Source: Streptomyces sp. PT12 (lineage in GTDB: Bacteria; Actinomycetota; Actinomycetes; Streptomycetales; Streptomycetaceae). From it: a DNA stretch of 64,000 nucleotides. The position numbers were made by a program, and so were the translations under genes. The notes under the pieces were generated by a model that saw nothing but the letters and a program-made list of their open reading frames with translations, was not told the DNA's origin and made no database searches. The DNA is taken from the NCBI RefSeq assembly GCF_003311645.1, contig NZ_QEST01000088.1:124001-188000 (forward strand), given 5' to 3'. Positions 46,595 through 55,890 of the stretch are shown in pieces; within the stretch, counting starts at the first letter, position 1, and every line of letters starts with the position of its first letter.

Positions 46595-47242
46595 TCACAG
46601 CTCGGGGCCTTCGCCCTCCCGCTCCTGGTACGAGTACCGCTGCTCGCGCCAGGGGTCGCCGATGTTGTGGTAGCCGCGCTCCTCCCAGAAGCCGCGGCGG
46701 TCGGCCGTCATGTACTCCACGCCCCGCACCCACTTGGGGCCCTTCCAGGCGTAGAGGTGCGGCACCACGAGGCGCAGCGGGAAGCCGTGCTCCGCGGTCA
46801 GCAGCTCGCCGTTCCTGTGGGTGGCCAGGATGGTCCGCTCGGCGGCGAAGTCGGCCATCCGCAGGTTGGCGCCGTAGCCGTACTCGGCCCACACCATCAC
46901 ATGCGTCGCGGCGGGCGCGGGCGGGGCCAGGCGGAGGATCGCGGCGCCGGTGACGCCGCCCCACTCGGAGCCCAGCATGGTGAACTTCGTGACGCAGTGC
47001 AGATCGGCGACGACCGTCTCGTGGGGCAGCGCGGAGAACTCCTCGTGCGTCCAGCAGCGCTTGTCGCCGTCCGCCGTCGCCCCGAAGACGCGGAACTCCC
47101 ACCGCTCGGGCCGAAAGCGGGGCACCGGGCCGTAGTGGGTGACGGGCCAGCCGCGCTGGAGCCGCTGCCCCGGGGGGAGCCGTTCGGCGTCCGAGCCGGT
47201 CCCCTCCCCCGCGCGGCGCTCCGGCTGACCCATGCCCTCCAT
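46595..47242 (-). CDS. Molybdopterin-dependent oxidoreductase (sulfite-oxidase fold)
   Basis: 215 residues, a small single-domain member of the sulfite oxidase/YedY superfamily. The Mo-coordinating Cys is in VADLHCVTKFT (about residue 83). Other blocks: VFGATADGDKRCWTHEEFSALP near 52-73, HGFPLRLVVPHLYAWKGPKWV near 157-177 and GYHNIGDPW near the end. No Tat signal is seen, so it is probably cytoplasmic. Start may be ATG 47242 or 47233. Substrate unknown; no heme or membrane partner lies adjacent. Confidence 0.88.
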   Translation of the reverse strand: MEGMGQPERRAGEGTGSDAERLPPGQRLQRGWPVTHYGPVPRFRPERWEFRVFGATADGDKRCWTHEEFSALPHETVVADLHCVTKFTMLGSEWGGVTGAAILRLAPPAPAATHVMVWAEYGYGANLRMADFAAERTILATHRNGELLTAEHGFPLRLVVPHLYAWKGPKWVRGVEYMTADRRGFWEERGYHNIGDPWREQRYSYQEREGEGPEL

Positions 47243-47324
47243 GGTGACAGACCCGTTCCCGCGCCTCGCACCGCCACCCCGCCGCCCGCTCCCACCCGGC
47301 GAAACCCCTGGTCACCGGCATGAT

Positions 47325-47346
47325 TCGGTAAGCCTTCGCTTACTGG
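47325..47346 (+). promoter_or_regulatory. Degenerate iron-box-like dyad upstream of bfr
   Basis: GTAAGC (47328-47333) and GCTTAC (47338-47343) with a 4-base centre, in a TTCGGTAAGCCTTCGCTTA context that partly matches the DtxR/IdeR iron box. It is about 160 bp ahead of bfr, where an activating iron regulator could bind. Weak match. Confidence 0.35.
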
Positions 47347-47446
47347 ACTGCGAGCCGCGCCGGTGCCACGATCGCGAACGACGGGACATACGAGCGACAT
47401 ACGAGCGAGAGACAACCGGACGCGCGACGCCGCCGGGCGTCGCCGA

Positions 47447-47476
47447 GTCAAGCGCAGTCAAGCGCAGTCAAGCGCA
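47447..47476 (+). repeat. Three tandem 10 bp repeats (AGTCAAGCGC)
   Basis: Exact copies at 47447-47456, 47457-47466 and 47467-47476, ending 28 bases before the bfr start codon, i.e. in the leader or core promoter. Confidence 0.9.
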
Positions 47477-47504
47477 CTGAATCCGAGCGAAGGAGTGCTC
47501 AGCC

Positions 47505-47987
47505 ATGCAGGGCGACCCCGAGGTCATCGAGTTCCTCAACGAGCAGCTGACCGCCGAGCTGACCGCCATCAACCAGTACTTCCTGCACGCCAAGATGCAG
47601 GAGAACTTCGGCTGGCCGAAGCTGGCGGCCTACACCCGCGCCGAGTCGATGGACGAGATGCGGCACGCGGAGGTGCTGACCGACCGCATCCTCTTCCTCG
47701 AGGGGCTGCCGAACTACCAGCGCCTCTTCCACGTCCGCGTCGGGCAGACGGTCACCGAGATGTTCCAGGCCGACCGGCAGATCGAGGTGGAGGCCATCGA
47801 CCGCCTGCGGCGCGGCATCCATGTGATGCGCGGCAAGAACGACATCACCTCGGCCCGCATCTTCGAGGACATCCTGGCGGACGAGGAGCACCACATCGAC
47901 TATCTGGACACCCAGCTCGAACTGCTGGAGAAGCTGGGCGAGCCGCTGTACATCGCGCAGCAGATCGAGCAGCCGAAGGAGGCGTGA
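47505..47987 (+). CDS. bfr: Bacterioferritin
   Basis: 160-residue heme-containing iron-storage ferritin forming 24-mer shells. Ferroxidase ligands Glu18, Glu51 and His54 are visible (LTAE, DEMRH), with the later ligands in DEEHH near 126-130; heme-binding Met52 is present. Length is canonical. ATG preceded by GAAGGAG. Converges with bfd, its iron-release partner, with only 34 bp between stops. Confidence 0.97.
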   Translation: MQGDPEVIEFLNEQLTAELTAINQYFLHAKMQENFGWPKLAAYTRAESMDEMRHAEVLTDRILFLEGLPNYQRLFHVRVGQTVTEMFQADRQIEVEAIDRLRRGIHVMRGKNDITSARIFEDILADEEHHIDYLDTQLELLEKLGEPLYIAQQIEQPKEA

Positions 47988-48021
47988 GCGGACGGGCGGG
48001 CGACGGGGCGCGGGCGCGCGT

Positions 48022-48252
48022 TCACACGAGGGTGACACCCGGGGCGACGGGGCTCCCCACGGCGGGCGAGGTGACCGGCTCGCGGCGGGCGCAACCGCCG
48101 CGGCCGAGCAGGCCCTGGATCCTGCGGACACACGAGCCGCAGTCCGTCCCCGCGCCGCACTCGGAGGCGATCGCCCGGGGCGTTCCCGCTCCGGCGGCGG
48201 CGTGCTCCCGCACCTGCTGCTCCGTGATGCCGAAGCACGAGCAGACGTACAC
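48022..48252 (-). CDS. Bacterioferritin-associated ferredoxin (BFD-type [2Fe-2S])
   Basis: 76 residues. Cluster ligands Cys4 and Cys6 (VCSCFG) and Cys38 and Cys41 (DCGSC) match the C-x-C-x31-x-C-x2-C BFD pattern. It donates electrons to bacterioferritin to release stored iron. The GTG at 48252 is preceded by GGAGGGG. A strong iron box lies 25 bases upstream, so it should be induced when iron is low, complementary to bfr on the opposite strand. Confidence 0.93.
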   Translation of the reverse strand: MYVCSCFGITEQQVREHAAAGAGTPRAIASECGAGTDCGSCVRRIQGLLGRGGCARREPVTSPAVGSPVAPGVTLV

Positions 48253-48276
48253 GCTTTTTCCCCTCCGGCGGTCCAC

Positions 48277-48297
48277 TGAGGTAAGGCTCACCTTACC
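48277..48297 (-). promoter_or_regulatory. Iron box (DtxR/IdeR/DmdR-type operator) for bfd
   Basis: TGAGGTAAGGCTCACCTTA matches the iron-box consensus closely and contains perfect 7 bp arms GGTAAGG-CTCA-CCTTACC, overlapping where the bfd promoter must lie. Confidence 0.85.
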
Positions 48298-48319
48298 TTC
48301 CCGCCGAGGAGCGGCACCA

Positions 48320-48356
48320 GTGCCCCGGGCTGTGGCTCGCGCCACCCCCGGGGCAC
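48320..48356 (-). terminator. Terminator of the DAHP synthase gene
   Basis: Arms GTGCCCCGGG (48320-48329) and CCCGGGGCAC (48347-48356), with an inner GTGGC/GCCAC pairing and TCGC loop. It insulates the gene from the bfd promoter. Confidence 0.8.
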
Positions 48357-48362
48357 CGCCCT

Positions 48363-48395
48363 GTACGGACCCGGGCCGCGTACGGACCCGGGCCG

Positions 48396-48396
<1 letters not shown>
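48363..48396. repeat. 17 bp tandem duplication at the aroF stop codon
   Basis: GTACGGACCCGGGCCGC occurs twice in immediate succession (48363-48379, 48380-48396); the second copy reaches into the stop codon. Confidence 0.85.
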
Positions 48397-49754
<1,358 letters not shown>

Positions 49755-49802
49755 TTACGGGGGGCCGCCACCCGTTTGCCCACGCGGTCGGGGAGTGAGA
49801 CG

Positions 49803-49824
49803 GCTCCGGCGCGCGCGCCGGAGC
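49803..49824. promoter_or_regulatory. Perfect 22 bp palindrome in the aroF-trpE divergent region
   Basis: GCTCCGGCGCG followed directly by its complement CGCGCCGGAGC. It covers the -35 position relative to the TACAGT (49831-49836) that precedes the trp leader peptide, so it could be an operator. An RNA hairpin is also possible for any longer transcript. Confidence 0.6.
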
Positions 49825-49842
49825 GTGCCGTACAGTGTGCGC

Positions 49843-49899
49843 ATGTTCGCGCAGCACACCCGCAGCTGGTGGTGGACCGCTTCCGAGGCGGCCACCTGA
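49843..49899 (+). CDS. trpL: Trp leader peptide (attenuator)
   Basis: 18-codon peptide MFAQHTRSWWWTASEAAT with three consecutive Trp codons, the hallmark of the Streptomyces trpE leader. Ribosome stalling at the Trp codons under tryptophan shortage favours an antiterminator over the downstream hairpin. TACAGT lies 7-12 bases before the ATG and there is no ribosome site, so the leader mRNA is probably leaderless. Confidence 0.9.
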   Translation: MFAQHTRSWWWTASEAAT

Positions 49900-49926
49900 C
49901 TGCGCGATCCCGTGAGGACAGAAGCG

Positions 49927-49950
49927 AAGGCCGCCCCGAGGGGCGGCCTT
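49927..49950 (+). terminator. Transcription attenuator of trpE
   Basis: Arms AAGGCCGCCCC and GGGGCGGCCTT form a compact G+C hairpin after the Trp leader peptide. GAGGCGGCC, covering the leader's last codons, can pair with the left arm as antiterminator. A TTCGGCGTTTCC stretch follows. Confidence 0.85.
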
Positions 49951-49998
49951 CGGCGTTTCCACGCGGCCGTCCCCTCCCGATCCCCGGAAGGGATTCCC

Positions 49999-51954
49999 GT
50001 GTCCGATCCCCGTGTCCCCGTTGGGCCCGAGCCCCCTGTGCCCGCCCCTCTCGTCCCCGGCCTCTTCGCCGCGCTCGAGGCGGGCGACACCCCGTTCGCC
50101 CTGCTGCGCCGCCGCCCGCCGGGCCGCGACGCCGACCTGGTGGAGGTGCTGACCGGGCCCGTGCGCGACATCGAACGGCTCGCCGACATCCCCGAGCACC
50201 CCGGCGCGCTCGCGCTCGTGCCCTACCGCCAGCTCGCCGAGCGCGGCTTCGACGTCCCCGACGACGGAACGCCCCTGAGCGTCCTGCTGCCCGACGCGCT
50301 CACCGAGGTGCCGCTCGAAGCGGCGCTCGCCGCGCTGCCCGCGCACGAGGTCGCGGTGGCCGACGGTGGCTTCGACATCCCCGACGCCGCGTACGCCCGG
50401 ATCGTCCGGGACGTGCTCGGAGACGAGATCGGCTCGGGCCAGGGCGCCAACTTCGTCATCAGGCGCACGTTCACCGGGCGGATCGACGGCTTCGCGCGCC
50501 GGGACGCGCTGGCCCTCTTCCGCCGCCTGCTGCTGGCCGAACGCGGCGCGTACTGGACGTTCGTCGTGCACACCGGGCGTCGGGTGCTGGTCGGGGCGAG
50601 CCCCGAGGTACACGTCAGGATGAGCGGCGGCACGGTCGTGATGAACCCCATCAGCGGCACCTACCGCTACCCGCCCGAGGGGCCGAGCGTGGAGGGGCTG
50701 CTTGCGTTCCTCGGCGACCGCAAGGAGACCGAGGAGCTGTCCATGGTCGTGGACGAGGAGCTGAAGATGATGTGCGCGGTCGGGGACCGCGGCGGGCTCG
50801 TCGTCGGCCCGCGGCTGCGCGAGATGGCCCATCTGGCGCACACCGAGTACGAGTTGCGCGGGCGCAGCACGCTGGACGTGCGCGACGTGCTGCGGGAGAC
50901 GATGTTCGCGGCGACGGTCACCGGCAGCCCCGTGGAGAACGCCTGCCGCGTCATCGCCCGCCACGAGCGGGGCGGGCGCGGCTACTACGCGGGCGCGCTC
51001 GCGCTGCTCGGGCGGGACGCGGGGGGCGCGCAGACGCTCGACTCGCCGATCCTGATCCGCACCGCGGACATCGACGTGGCCAGCGGCCGGGTGCGGGTGC
51101 CGGTGGGCGCGACGCTGGTGCGCGGCTCCGACCCCATGGGCGAGGTCGCCGAGACGCACGCCAAGGCGGCCGCGGTGCTCTCGGCGCTGGGCGCGCGGCC
51201 CATGGCCGACCCCGGCGCCGCGCCCCCGCCCGCGCTCGCCGCCGACCCCAGGGTGCGGGCGGCGCTGGCGGGGCGGCGGGCGCGGCTCGCGCCGTTCTGG
51301 CTGCGGATGCGGGACGAGGAGGCGCCGGTCCCCTCGGCTCCCGCCGCCCCTGAGGTGCTCGTGGTGGACGGGGAGGACACGTTCACGTCGATGCTGGCGC
51401 ATCTGCTGCGCTCGACGGGGGCGCGCGTGCGGGTGATGCGCTACGACGCGCCCGGCGCGCGGGAGCGCGCGCTGGCGCATCCGGGGCCCGTGGTCCTCGG
51501 GCCTGGACCCGGCGACCCGAACGACGCGTCCGACCCGAAGATGCGGATCCTGCGGTCGCTGACGGGCGCGCTGCTCGCCGCGCCAGGGCGGAGCGGGGTG
51601 ATCGGCGTGTGCCTCGGCCATGAGCTGATCGCGGCGGAGCTGGGGCTGCGGGTGGTGCGCAAGGGCGTTCCGTTGCAGGGGGCCCAGGAGGAGATCGACC
51701 TCTTCGGGCGCGCGGAGACGGTGGGCTTCTACAACTCGTTCGTGGCGCGCGGCGAGCCGGTGGCTCCCGGGGTGGAGCTGAGCGCGGACCCGGCTACGGG
51801 CGAGATCCACGCGCTGCGCGCGCCCGGCGTCGTGGGCGTCCAGTTCCACCCGGAGTCGGTGCTGACGCTGAACGGCCCCGGGATCGCACGCCAGTTGCTC
51901 GCCGCGGTGGCGCCTCCGGCGAGGTCGACGGGGCCCGGCCTCCGGCCGGGATGA
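49999..51954 (+). CDS. trpE: Fused anthranilate synthase (TrpE-TrpG)
   Basis: 651-residue fusion converting chorismate and glutamine to anthranilate. The chorismate-binding TrpE part spans about 20-420: GQGANFVIRRTF near 153, NPISGTYRYPPEG near 217-229, TVTGSPVENACR near 308. The C-terminal glutamine amidotransferase spans about 450-640: LGPGPGDPND near 502, nucleophile Cys538 in GVCLGHE, and His617/Glu619 in FHPES. The GTG at 49999 is preceded by GGAAGGGA. Fused forms occur as the streptomycete trpE and as PhzE-type enzymes of secondary metabolism. The Trp leader argues for tryptophan supply. Confidence 0.94.
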   Translation: MSDPRVPVGPEPPVPAPLVPGLFAALEAGDTPFALLRRRPPGRDADLVEVLTGPVRDIERLADIPEHPGALALVPYRQLAERGFDVPDDGTPLSVLLPDALTEVPLEAALAALPAHEVAVADGGFDIPDAAYARIVRDVLGDEIGSGQGANFVIRRTFTGRIDGFARRDALALFRRLLLAERGAYWTFVVHTGRRVLVGASPEVHVRMSGGTVVMNPISGTYRYPPEGPSVEGLLAFLGDRKETEELSMVVDEELKMMCAVGDRGGLVVGPRLREMAHLAHTEYELRGRSTLDVRDVLRETMFAATVTGSPVENACRVIARHERGGRGYYAGALALLGRDAGGAQTLDSPILIRTADIDVASGRVRVPVGATLVRGSDPMGEVAETHAKAAAVLSALGARPMADPGAAPPPALAADPRVRAALAGRRARLAPFWLRMRDEEAPVPSAPAAPEVLVVDGEDTFTSMLAHLLRSTGARVRVMRYDAPGARERALAHPGPVVLGPGPGDPNDASDPKMRILRSLTGALLAAPGRSGVIGVCLGHELIAAELGLRVVRKGVPLQGAQEEIDLFGRAETVGFYNSFVARGEPVAPGVELSADPATGEIHALRAPGVVGVQFHPESVLTLNGPGIARQLLAAVAPPARSTGPGLRPG

Positions 51955-52350
51955 ACTCCCCCACCCACCCGCCCTCCCTTAGCGGAGGGCCCGCCTGCGG
52001 CGGGGGCACCCCCCGGCGGGGGGGGACCGCCCCCGGCGCGGGGGTTCGCCCCCGGCGCGCGGGCCCGCCCCCCGGCAGAGAACCGTGGGGAGTCCGGCTG
52101 CGGCCAGGGGCCCGGCCTCCGGCGCGGGGGCCCCAGCCCGGGCGCGCGGGAGGCACTCGGCCCGGCCGCTAGGCCGCAACCGTCCCCGGCGACAAGGGGG
52201 CCAGGCACCGGCCGACGACGCCCCGGGCAGGAACCACCACGGCCCTCCCACACGCGGCAGCCGCCGCCCGGCAGAACGCCCCTCCGGCGCGGGGGCCCCA
52301 GCCCGGTGAGGGGTCGCCCCGGGAGGGGGCGCGCCCGGGCCAGCGCAGCG
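51955..52350. other. Extremely GC-rich gene-free spacer with duplicated 26 bp element
   Basis: 396 bp between trpE and the response regulator stop, very rich in runs of C and G with many short complementary blocks (CGGCCTCCGGCCGG, GCGCGGGGGTTCGCCCCCGGCGC) able to form hairpins that terminate both genes. An exact 26-base element beginning CCTCCGGCGCGGGGGCCCC occurs at 52116-52141 and again at 52281-52306. No credible reading frame. Confidence 0.75.
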
Positions 52351-53016
52351 TCAGTCCGTGTCGAGACCCGTCTCTATCGCGTAGCGAACAAGCTCCGCGC
52401 GGTTGTGGAGTTGCAGCTTGCCCAGGGTGTTCTGCACATGGTTCTGCACCGTCCGGTGCGAGATCACCAGGCGTTCGGCGATCTGGCGGTAGGTCAGGCC
52501 CTTGGCCACGAGCCGCAGCACCTCGCGCTCCCGTTCGGTCAGGTGCGGAACGGGGGTGCCGTTCGCCGTCGTCGGGGGCGGGGACGTGGCCAGTCTGCGG
52601 TACTCGCCGAGGACCAGGCCCGCGAGCCCCGGGGTGAACACCGGGTCGCCCACCGCAGTGCGCCGCACCGCGTCCACCAGCTCCGCGGCGCTCGCGGACT
52701 TCACCAGGTAGCCCGTGGCCCCCGCCTTCACCGCCTCCAGGACGTCCGCCTCCTCGCCGCTGGCCGAGAGCACCAGCACGTGAACGCCCTCCTCACCGGC
52801 CAGCTGGCGGCAGACCTCGGCGCCCGGCAGCCCGGGGAGGTTGAGGTCGAGGACCAGCACCCGCGGCCTGACCGCCCTGGCCCGCCGCACCGCGGCGGGC
52901 CCCTCGCCCGCCGTGGCCACCACGTCGAGACCGGCCTCCGTCAGGTCGCGGGCCACCGCGTCCCGCCACATCGGGTGGTCGTCGACGACCATCACCGTGA
53001 TCCGTTCCTCGCTCAC
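52351..53016 (-). CDS. NarL/LuxR-family response regulator
   Basis: 221 residues. N-terminal receiver with phosphoacceptor Asp57 (VLVLDLNLPG), acidic pair Asp12/Asp13 and Lys in GYLVKSAS near 107. C-terminal LuxR helix-turn-helix (LTEREREVLRLVAKGLTYRQ near 158-177, ISHRTVQNHVQNTLGKLQLH). GTG overlaps the kinase stop (GTGA), so the pair is coupled. Likely regulates genes not identifiable here. Confidence 0.95.
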   Translation of the reverse strand: MSEERITVMVVDDHPMWRDAVARDLTEAGLDVVATAGEGPAAVRRARAVRPRVLVLDLNLPGLPGAEVCRQLAGEEGVHVLVLSASGEEADVLEAVKAGATGYLVKSASAAELVDAVRRTAVGDPVFTPGLAGLVLGEYRRLATSPPPTTANGTPVPHLTEREREVLRLVAKGLTYRQIAERLVISHRTVQNHVQNTLGKLQLHNRAELVRYAIETGLDTD

Positions 53017-54185
53017 ACCCGCGCTCCCTTCGGGATCCGCCCCTTCGGGATCCGCAGCTCGACCTCCGTGCCCTGGCCAGGCACCGACACCCAGGCCGCG
53101 CTGCCGCCCAGCTCGGTCAGCCGCCCCCGTATCGACAGGGCCGCGCCCAGCCGCCCCTCCGCCTCGGCCGTGGCCAGGCGCCCCTCGGGGATGCCTGGCC
53201 CGTCGTCCCGCACGGTCACCAGCACCTCGCCGTCCTCGTCCTCGAGCAGGATCCACGCCTGGGCCGAAGGGCCCGCGTGGCGGCGGACGTTGTCCAGCGC
53301 GGCCGCCACCGCCGCCGTCAGCTCGCGGGCCACGGGCGCGGGCAGCAGCACCGGCTCGCCAGGGCCCGCGTAGGTGACGCGCTCGCCCGCGCCCGCCGTT
53401 CCCGCGAGCAGCGTCCGCAGGTCGGTGCCCGCGGCATGGGCCGCATCAGGGCGCGGCGCGCCGCCGCCCACGAGCGCGCCGCCGCCCACGAGCGCGCGCA
53501 GGGCGCGTTCCTGCTCGCCCGCGAGCCTGCCGAGGTCGGCCGCCTCGCCGCCGATCGCGGCGCCGCGGCGCTGCACCATCGCGAGCACCTGGAGCACGCT
53601 GTCGTGGATGTCGCGGGCCAGGCGCTCACGTTCGCGCGTGGCCGCCTCGATGCGCAACGCCTTGGCCAGGGTCCGCTCGCTGGCGCGCACGACCTCGACG
53701 ACATAGCCGATGGTGACCGCGGCCAGGCACACCAGCAGGCTGTTGTGCAGCATGGGCCCCGAGAAGTCGCCGTCCTCGATCATGTTCGCGGCGCCGACCA
53801 CGACGGAGGCCACCGCGGCCCAGCGCCAGCCGCCCTTGAGCGCCACGGCGAGCACGGGCCCCGCCACCCAGATCGTGGGCAGCGTGGGGCGCACGGCGTT
53901 CGCCGGGTCGGCGAGCGGGCTGAGCAGGATCCCCGCGATGCCCATCGCGAGATCGGCCACCAGGAAACGCGGCGAGCACGCCCCCACGTTGCGCACCGCC
54001 CCGAACGTCAGCAGCGTCCACGCCGCGAGCGCCGCCAGATACGCGATGGCCACCCCGGGCCGCCCGTAGTCCCCGTGCGCGATGAGGAACAGCGTGACCG
54101 CGTACCCGAGCGTCAGCACCCGGTACGCGGTCAGCGCGCGCCACATCGGCAGCTCCACGGCTCCCGCCGTCGGCTCCCCCGCCAT
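53013..54185 (-). CDS. Membrane sensor histidine kinase (MacS-like)
   Basis: 390 residues. Five or so N-terminal membrane segments (about 18-165, DUF5931-like), then a HisKA_3 dimerisation helix with His194 in ARDIHDSVLQ. A C-terminal HATPase_c domain has DNVRRHAGPSAQAWI near 300 and DDGPGIPEGRL near 330. An internal 18 bp tandem duplication (53460-53495) repeats the peptide ALVGGG in the linker. Position directly downstream of plsC (11 bp) and coupled to the response regulator suggests a three-gene operon. Confidence 0.93.
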   Translation of the reverse strand: MAGEPTAGAVELPMWRALTAYRVLTLGYAVTLFLIAHGDYGRPGVAIAYLAALAAWTLLTFGAVRNVGACSPRFLVADLAMGIAGILLSPLADPANAVRPTLPTIWVAGPVLAVALKGGWRWAAVASVVVGAANMIEDGDFSGPMLHNSLLVCLAAVTIGYVVEVVRASERTLAKALRIEAATRERERLARDIHDSVLQVLAMVQRRGAAIGGEAADLGRLAGEQERALRALVGGGALVGGGAPRPDAAHAAGTDLRTLLAGTAGAGERVTYAGPGEPVLLPAPVARELTAAVAAALDNVRRHAGPSAQAWILLEDEDGEVLVTVRDDGPGIPEGRLATAEAEGRLGAALSIRGRLTELGGSAAWVSVPGQGTEVELRIPKGRIPKGARV

Positions 54186-54196
54186 CGTCCGCCCCC

Positions 54197-54985
54197 TCAC
54201 CCCTTGGACGCCCCCTTGGGCTCCCCCTCGGATCCCTCGGATCCCTCGGCACCGTCGGATCCGCCGCCCTCGGCCGGGCCGCCCCCGGACGCCCGTTTCG
54301 CCTCGTCCGCCAGCATCCGCTTCGCCGCGGTGGCGTAGATGTCGACATACTCCTGCCCCGAGAGCTTCATGATGGCGTACATCACCTCATCGGTGATCGA
54401 ACGCAGGATGAAACGATCCCCCTCCATCCCCTGGTAGCGGGAGAAGTCGAGGGGCGCGCCGATCCTGATCCCCGGGCGCATCAGCTTGGGGACGACCTTG
54501 CCCGGCGGCTGGATCTTCTCCGTGTCGATCATCGCCACCGGAAGCACCGGCGCCCCCGTGGCCAGCGCGACGCGGGCCAGCCCGCCCGGCTTGCCCCGGT
54601 AGAGCCTGCCGTCGGGCGAGCGCGTGCCCTCGGGGTAGATCCCGAACAGCTCGCCGCGCTCCAGCACCTCTATGCCGCTCCGTATCGCCGCCTCGCCCGC
54701 GCCCCTCGCTCCCGAACGGTCCACCGGCAGCTGCCCGACGCCCCTGAAGAACGCCGCCGTCAGCCTGCCCTTGACGCCGGGCGAGGTGAAGTACTCCGCC
54801 TTGGCGATGAAGGTGACCTTGCGGTCGAGGACCGCGGGCAGGAAGAACGAGTCGGAGAACGACAGATGGTTGCTCGCCAGGATCGCGGGCCCCTCGGCGG
54901 GGACGTGCTCCTTGCCCTCCACCCATGGCCGGAACACGACCTTCAGACCGGCCCCGACCGATACCTTCATCGCCCCGTACAACAC
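54197..54985 (-). CDS. 1-acyl-sn-glycerol-3-phosphate acyltransferase (PlsC family)
   Basis: 262 residues. Acyltransferase motif I ASNHLSFSD with His40 and Asp45 (H-x4-D); motif III YPEGTRSPDGRLYRGKPG near 123-140; LPVAMIDTEKI near 157. N-terminal hydrophobic/amphipathic segment for membrane contact. C-terminal about 30 residues are Gly/Glu/Ser repeats (EGSEGSEGEPKG). The GTG at 54985 is chosen because GGAGG lies eight bases upstream. Makes phosphatidic acid from lysophosphatidate; upstream of the kinase/regulator pair. Confidence 0.92.
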   Translation of the reverse strand: MLYGAMKVSVGAGLKVVFRPWVEGKEHVPAEGPAILASNHLSFSDSFFLPAVLDRKVTFIAKAEYFTSPGVKGRLTAAFFRGVGQLPVDRSGARGAGEAAIRSGIEVLERGELFGIYPEGTRSPDGRLYRGKPGGLARVALATGAPVLPVAMIDTEKIQPPGKVVPKLMRPGIRIGAPLDFSRYQGMEGDRFILRSITDEVMYAIMKLSGQEYVDIYATAAKRMLADEAKRASGGGPAEGGGSDGAEGSEGSEGEPKGASKG

Positions 54986-55119
54986 CCCGCGACCTCCTGT
55001 CTGTGCGCCTGACCTTACTGGGCACCGGCGCCCATGGCGCCCGGTCGAGACGCCCGCGTAGGGTGACAGACGCCGCACGCACGGATCCCGTGGAGCCGAG
55101 GACATACGGAGTCGAGCCG

Positions 55120-55890
55120 ATGCTGCTTCTTCCCGGAGCCGAGCCCTTCACGCACGACGGCTCCCCCACCGGCGTCCTGTTCTGCCACGGCTTCACCGGC
55201 ACCCCGCAGTCGCTGCGCGCCTGGGCGGGGCACCTGGCGGAACGCGGCATGACCGTATCGCTTCCGCTGCTGCCCGGGCACGGCACCCGCTGGCAGGACC
55301 TCCAGCGCACCGGCTGGCAGGACTGGTACGCCACGGTGGACCGCGAGCTCAACGAGCTGCACCACCGCTGCGAGCGGGTGTTCGTGTGCGGCCTGTCGAT
55401 GGGGGGCGCGCTCGCGCTGCGCCTGGCGGCGCGCCGTGGCGCGGCCGTCAGCGGGCTCGCGCTGGTCAATCCGGCGATCACATTTCCGCGGGTCCAGGGG
55501 TACGCCCTGCCGGTGCTGCGCCATCTGCTGCCGACCGCGCGGGGGCTGATCTCGGACATCGCGAAGGAGGGCGTGCGGGAGAGCGGCTACGAGCGCGTCC
55601 CGCTGCACGCCGCGCACTCGATGCGGGCGCTCTTCGCCCTGGTGCGGGCCGAACTACCGCAGGTGACACAGCCGTTGCTGGTCATGCACAGCCGCGTCGA
55701 CCATGTGGTGCCGCCCTCGGACTCCGCGGCCGTGCTGGCGGGCGTGTCCTCCGTGGACACGACCGAGCGCGTGCTCGAATCCAGCTTTCATGTGGCCACC
55801 CTGGACCACGACGCGGAGCGTATCTTTCAAGAGACGGACGCCTTCATCACCCGGCTCGCGACAAGGAAGACTGCCCGTGACGGAACGTGA
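55120..55890 (+). CDS. Alpha/beta hydrolase (carboxylesterase/monoacylglycerol-lipase type)
   Basis: 256 residues. Nucleophile elbow GLSMGG with Ser93, oxyanion region GVLFCHGFTGTPQSLR near 18-33, Asp in MHSRVDHVVPP near 190 and His in SFHVATLDHD near 229. Resembles Est30/YvaK carboxylesterases. An ATG at 55120 with GGAG upstream is used; a GTG at 55090 would add ten residues. Divergent from plsC with a small gap. The stop lies within the next gene. Confidence 0.9.
   Translation: MLLLPGAEPFTHDGSPTGVLFCHGFTGTPQSLRAWAGHLAERGMTVSLPLLPGHGTRWQDLQRTGWQDWYATVDRELNELHHRCERVFVCGLSMGGALALRLAARRGAAVSGLALVNPAITFPRVQGYALPVLRHLLPTARGLISDIAKEGVRESGYERVPLHAAHSMRALFALVRAELPQVTQPLLVMHSRVDHVVPPSDSAAVLAGVSSVDTTERVLESSFHVATLDHDAERIFQETDAFITRLATRKTARDGT

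Noticed and set aside
51955-52350. CRISPR-like or rho-independent repeat array
   Set aside because: Only one 26 bp element is repeated, once, with no regular spacers; it does not form an array.
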